Origin: Zoogloea sp. LCSB751
GTDB lineage: Bacteria > Pseudomonadota > Gammaproteobacteria > Burkholderiales > Rhodocyclaceae
Reading direction: 5' to 3'
NCBI RefSeq assembly: GCF_002028455.1
Contig: NZ_MWUM01000022.1
Location: 27,599-91,598, forward strand
Length of the DNA stretch: 64,000 nt
Shown piece after piece: positions 61,708 to 64,000 of this stretch. The position numbers and the translations under genes are program-made. Under the pieces are notes generated by a model, which did not search any database, was not told the DNA's origin, and saw only the letters and a list, made by a program, of their open reading frames with translations. Each line of letters starts with the position of its first letter. Position 1 is the stretch's first letter.

Positions 61708-62368
61708 CGATACGGCGCCGATCCGCCTGGTGGTCGTGGACGACCACGCCCTCTTCCGCAAGGGCATCGGCCAGCTGCTCTCGATGTACGGCGACCTCCA
61801 CGTGGTCGCCGAAGCCGCGTCCGGCGCCGAAGGTATCGAGGCCGTCCTGACCCACCAGCCCGACGTGGCTCTGGTGGATCTGCACATGAAGGGCCTCGAC
61901 GGCATCTCGGTGGTCCGCGCGCTGAAAACCGCCGGCTCCGCCACCCGGCTGGTGATGCTGACCGTGTCCGACTCCAGCTTCGACGTGATGGAAGCGCTCA
62001 AGGCCGGCGCCAGCGGCTATCTGCTGAAGGATATGGAGCCCGACGAGTTCTGCCTGAAGCTGCGCCAGGTGGCGGCCGGCGGCACCGTGCTGTCGGCCGA
62101 GGTGGGCAGCATTCTCGCCAAACCCCAGCCGCCTAGCCGCGAGAGCATCGACGCCGGCTGGGCCTCCCTCACCGCACGGGAGCAGGAAACGCTGGAACTG
62201 GTTTCCAAGGGCGCGTCGAACAAGATCGTCGCCCGCTCGCTGGGCATCGCCGAGAGCACCGTGAAGGTTCATGTAAAGCACGTGCTACAGAAGCTCAACC
62301 TGCGCAACCGCTTCGAAGCCGCCGTGTGGCTGCGCGAACTGCGCCAGGAGGAAGGCCGGCCGTCCTGA
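61691..62368 (+). CDS. NarL/FixJ-family response regulator
   Basis: 225 residues. The receiver domain (about 10-128) has LVVVDDHALFRKGIGQLLSM, the acceptor in VALVDLHMKGLDG and YLLKDMEPDEF. The LuxR-type helix-turn-helix (about 155-215) has LTAREQETLELVSKGASNKI and SLGIAESTVKVHVKHVLQKL. Its partner is the kinase encoded immediately upstream. A palindrome typical of this regulator class lies 14 bp after its stop, before the aminomethyltransferase gene. Confidence 0.94.
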   Translation: MHSPTDDTAPIRLVVVDDHALFRKGIGQLLSMYGDLHVVAEAASGAEGIEAVLTHQPDVALVDLHMKGLDGISVVRALKTAGSATRLVMLTVSDSSFDVMEALKAGASGYLLKDMEPDEFCLKLRQVAAGGTVLSAEVGSILAKPQPPSRESIDAGWASLTAREQETLELVSKGASNKIVARSLGIAESTVKVHVKHVLQKLNLRNRFEAAVWLRELRQEEGRPS

Positions 62369-62382
62369 GCTCAGCCTTGAAG

Positions 62383-62398
62383 TAGTACCAGAGTAGTA
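62383..62398. promoter_or_regulatory. Candidate NarL/LuxR-type operator before the aminomethyltransferase gene
   Basis: TAGTAC-CAGA-GTAGTA has the symmetric pattern TA.TAC-N4-GTA.TA and lies 68 bp upstream of the ATG at 62467, just after the NarL-type regulator gene. Half-sites facing inward with TAC/GTA are common for this regulator class. Control of the downstream one-carbon genes by the neighbouring two-component system is inference. Confidence 0.45.
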
Positions 62399-62466
62399 TT
62401 TCCGCGCGCCGGCCCGGCTGGCCTAATGAACTCAAGCTTCATCCCCTTTTCGACTAGGAGTTGCAG

Positions 62467-63597
62467 ATGAGTTCATGGAGACTCTCGGTCCTCGCTGACC
62501 GCCACCGCGCCCTCGGTTCCAGCCTCGAAGACTGGAACGGCATGGGTACCGCCTGGACCTACCGGACCGATCTGGCCGACGAGCACGAGGCGATTCGCAC
62601 CCGTGCCGGCCTGATGGATGTGTCCGGGCTCAAGAAGATGCACATCATCGGCCCCCACGCCGAGGCGCTGATCAACTTCGCCACCACCCGCAACGTCAGC
62701 AAGCTCTACCCGGGCAAGTCAGTCTATGCCTGCATGCTCAACGAGGCCGGCAAGTTCATCGACGACTGCGTGATCTACCGCAACGGCCCCAACGCCTTCA
62801 TGGTGGTGCACGGTTCCGGCGCCGGCCACGAGATCCTCACCCGCGCAGCGGTCGGCCGCAACGTGGTGGTGCTGTTCGACGACGACCTCCACGACCTGTC
62901 CCTGCAAGGGCCGGTGGCCGTCGATTTTCTCGCCAAACACGTGCCGGGCATCCGCGAGCTGCCCTACTTCCACCACATGCAGACGACCCTCTTCGGCCGT
63001 CCGGTGATGCTGTCGCGCACCGGCTACACCGGCGAGCGCGGCTACGAGATCTTCTGCAAGGCCGCGGACGCCCCGCTGATCTGGGACACCATCGTCGCCG
63101 AAGGCAAGGAAATGGGCATCATGCCCTGCTCCTTCACTGCCCTCGACTGGCTGCGCGTGGAGAGCTACCTGCTGTTCTACCCCTACGACAACTCCGACAT
63201 GTACCCGATGGACGGCGAGCCGATCGGCGACAGCCTGTGGGAACTGGGCCTGGACTTCACCGTGTCGCCGGGCAAGAAGGAATTCCGCGGCGCCGCCGAG
63301 CACTACCGGCTGCAGGGCAAGGAGCGCTTCAAGATCTTCGGCATCGAACTGGCCAGCAAGCAGGCCGCCCAGGCCGGCGATGCCCTGTACGACGGTGACA
63401 CCAAGGTGGGCTTCGTCACCTGTGGCATGTACTCGCGACTGGTGGAGCGTTCGATGGCCATCGTCCGCCTCGACCCGGCCTACGCCGTCGCCGGCCGCAA
63501 GCTGCAGCTGCGCGGCGCCAGCTTCGAATGCAGCGCGACCACCCACACGCTGCCCTTCGACGACCCGGACAAGACCAAGCGCACCGCCAAGGGCTGA
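62467..63597 (+). CDS. Aminomethyltransferase (GcvT)-family protein
   Basis: 376 residues. T-protein/DmdA-like folate-binding fold: RTRAGLMDVSGLKKMHIIGP at the start, SLQGPVAVDFLAKHVPGIR, SRTGYTGERGYEIFCKAADA and TALDWLRVESYLLFYPYDNS. AGGAG six bases before the ATG decides the start. It is a paralogue of the C-terminal half of the protein encoded at 36867-38771 but lacks DUF1989. With purU next, it probably transfers a methyl or methylene group to tetrahydrofolate (substrate unknown). Confidence 0.9.
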   Translation: MSSWRLSVLADRHRALGSSLEDWNGMGTAWTYRTDLADEHEAIRTRAGLMDVSGLKKMHIIGPHAEALINFATTRNVSKLYPGKSVYACMLNEAGKFIDDCVIYRNGPNAFMVVHGSGAGHEILTRAAVGRNVVVLFDDDLHDLSLQGPVAVDFLAKHVPGIRELPYFHHMQTTLFGRPVMLSRTGYTGERGYEIFCKAADAPLIWDTIVAEGKEMGIMPCSFTALDWLRVESYLLFYPYDNSDMYPMDGEPIGDSLWELGLDFTVSPGKKEFRGAAEHYRLQGKERFKIFGIELASKQAAQAGDALYDGDTKVGFVTCGMYSRLVERSMAIVRLDPAYAVAGRKLQLRGASFECSATTHTLPFDDPDKTKRTAKG

Positions 63598-63610
63598 GCC
63601 CGGGTATCTC

Positions 63611-63638
63611 CGTGGGGGCGAATTCATTCGCCCCCACG
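63611..63638. repeat. REP-like palindrome, copy 2 (perfect)
   Basis: Arms CGTGGGGGCGAAT (63611-63623) and ATTCGCCCCCACG (63626-63638) are perfect 13-bp inverses with a two-base centre. The core recurs at 29317-29337. It sits between the aminomethyltransferase gene and purU and could stabilise or attenuate the transcript at that point. Confidence 0.65.
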
Positions 63639-63697
63639 GCGCCGCTAGATGCAGCCCCCGATGGCCCGCCAGAGGCCGAGCAAAAGGAAAACCGCCC

Positions 63698-64000
63698 ATG
63701 AGCACCCCCACCCGACGTTACACCCTGTCCCTGTCCTGCCCTGACAAGGTCGGCATCGTCGCCGCCGTCAGCGCCTTTCTTGCCAAGAACCACGGCTGGA
63801 TCACCGAGGCCAGCCACCACGCCGATCCGGAAGCCCTGCGCTTCTTCATGCGCCAGGAGATCCTGGCCGACTCCCTGCCCTTCGGCATCGACACCCTGCG
63901 CGACAAGTTCGCCCCCATCGCCGCCGAGTTCGGCATGGACTGGCGCATCTCCGACAGCGCCCGCAAAAAACGCGTCGTGATCCTCGTCTCAAAGCAAGAA
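63698..64000 (+). CDS. purU: Formyltetrahydrofolate deformylase, 5' part (gene runs past window end)
   Basis: 101 codons are visible. The ACT domain opening RYTLSLSCPDKVGIVAAVSA is followed by HADPEALRFFMRQEI. The linker to the formyltransferase-like domain begins with RKKRVVILVSKQ, as in PurU, where the next residues carry the folate-hydrolase core. PurU hydrolyses 10-formyl-THF to formate and THF. AAAAGGAAAA precedes the ATG. Placed after a T-protein-like gene, it fits regeneration of THF during methyl-group catabolism rather than purine synthesis (inference). Confidence 0.93.
   Translation, partial: MSTPTRRYTLSLSCPDKVGIVAAVSAFLAKNHGWITEASHHADPEALRFFMRQEILADSLPFGIDTLRDKFAPIAAEFGMDWRISDSARKKRVVILVSKQE

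Overview
The window reads as a high-GC betaproteobacterial chromosome, most likely Rhodocyclales (Thauera/Azoarcus/Zoogloea-like). The reasons are the strong GC3 bias, a complete rnf operon, a TorF-type porin, abundant c-di-GMP and PAS signalling genes, and C1/methylamine catabolic genes. This assignment is inference from gene content. I see no rRNA, tRNA or CRISPR array.

Layout. 1-10.6 kb: the 3' end of a hybrid histidine kinase overlapping an HD-GYP response regulator; a membrane HD-GYP protein with a nitronate-monooxygenase-like flavoprotein; a divergent quinone reductase/LysR pair; an HD phosphohydrolase diverging from a TetR regulator with a clear 34-bp palindromic operator; and an 882-residue PEP-synthase-like protein with the domain plan of rifampin phosphotransferases. 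10.65-24.1 kb: a visibly lower-GC island, all on the minus strand. It encodes a TonB-dependent transducer, NtaA/DszA-type flavin monooxygenase, sulfurtransferase, DUF4198 protein, four-gene PotABCD-like ABC importer, MATE exporter, FMN reductase, and a FecI/FecR pair. It looks like a self-regulated module that imports and oxidatively breaks down one small molecule, probably organosulfur or a metal chelate.

24.2-30.4 kb: a DUF3617 protein, an unusual chemoreceptor, a thioesterase, a REC-histidine kinase and a porin. 30.5-38.8 kb: an operon of APC permease, the three haem-dependent oxidative N-demethylase subunits (dmmA, dmmB, dmmC), a two-component flavin monooxygenase built on an acyl-CoA dehydrogenase fold, its flavin reductase, and a DUF1989-T-protein fusion. 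It ends at a UUCG-loop terminator. At 62.4-64 kb a second T-protein-like gene and purU follow a NarL-type two-component system, so both edges of the right half deal with methyl groups handed to tetrahydrofolate.

38.8-42.8 kb is a small accessory patch: degenerate 21-bp repeats, a small membrane protein, an AT-rich alpha/beta hydrolase with its own terminator, a decapitated metallo-beta-lactamase-fold gene and a frameshifted PD-(D/E)XK nuclease. 42.9-50 kb: alcohol dehydrogenase, a PNPOx-like protein with a divergent MocR regulator, and a periplasmic binding protein next to a PAS-GGDEF-EAL protein. 50.1-57.9 kb: rnfG-rnfE-rseC-rnfA-rnfB-rnfC-rnfD followed without a break by a KdpD/KdpE-like kinase and regulator that have no kdpFABC. 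58.1-62.4 kb: a PAS protein with a degenerate GGDEF domain, and the NarX/NarL-like pair.
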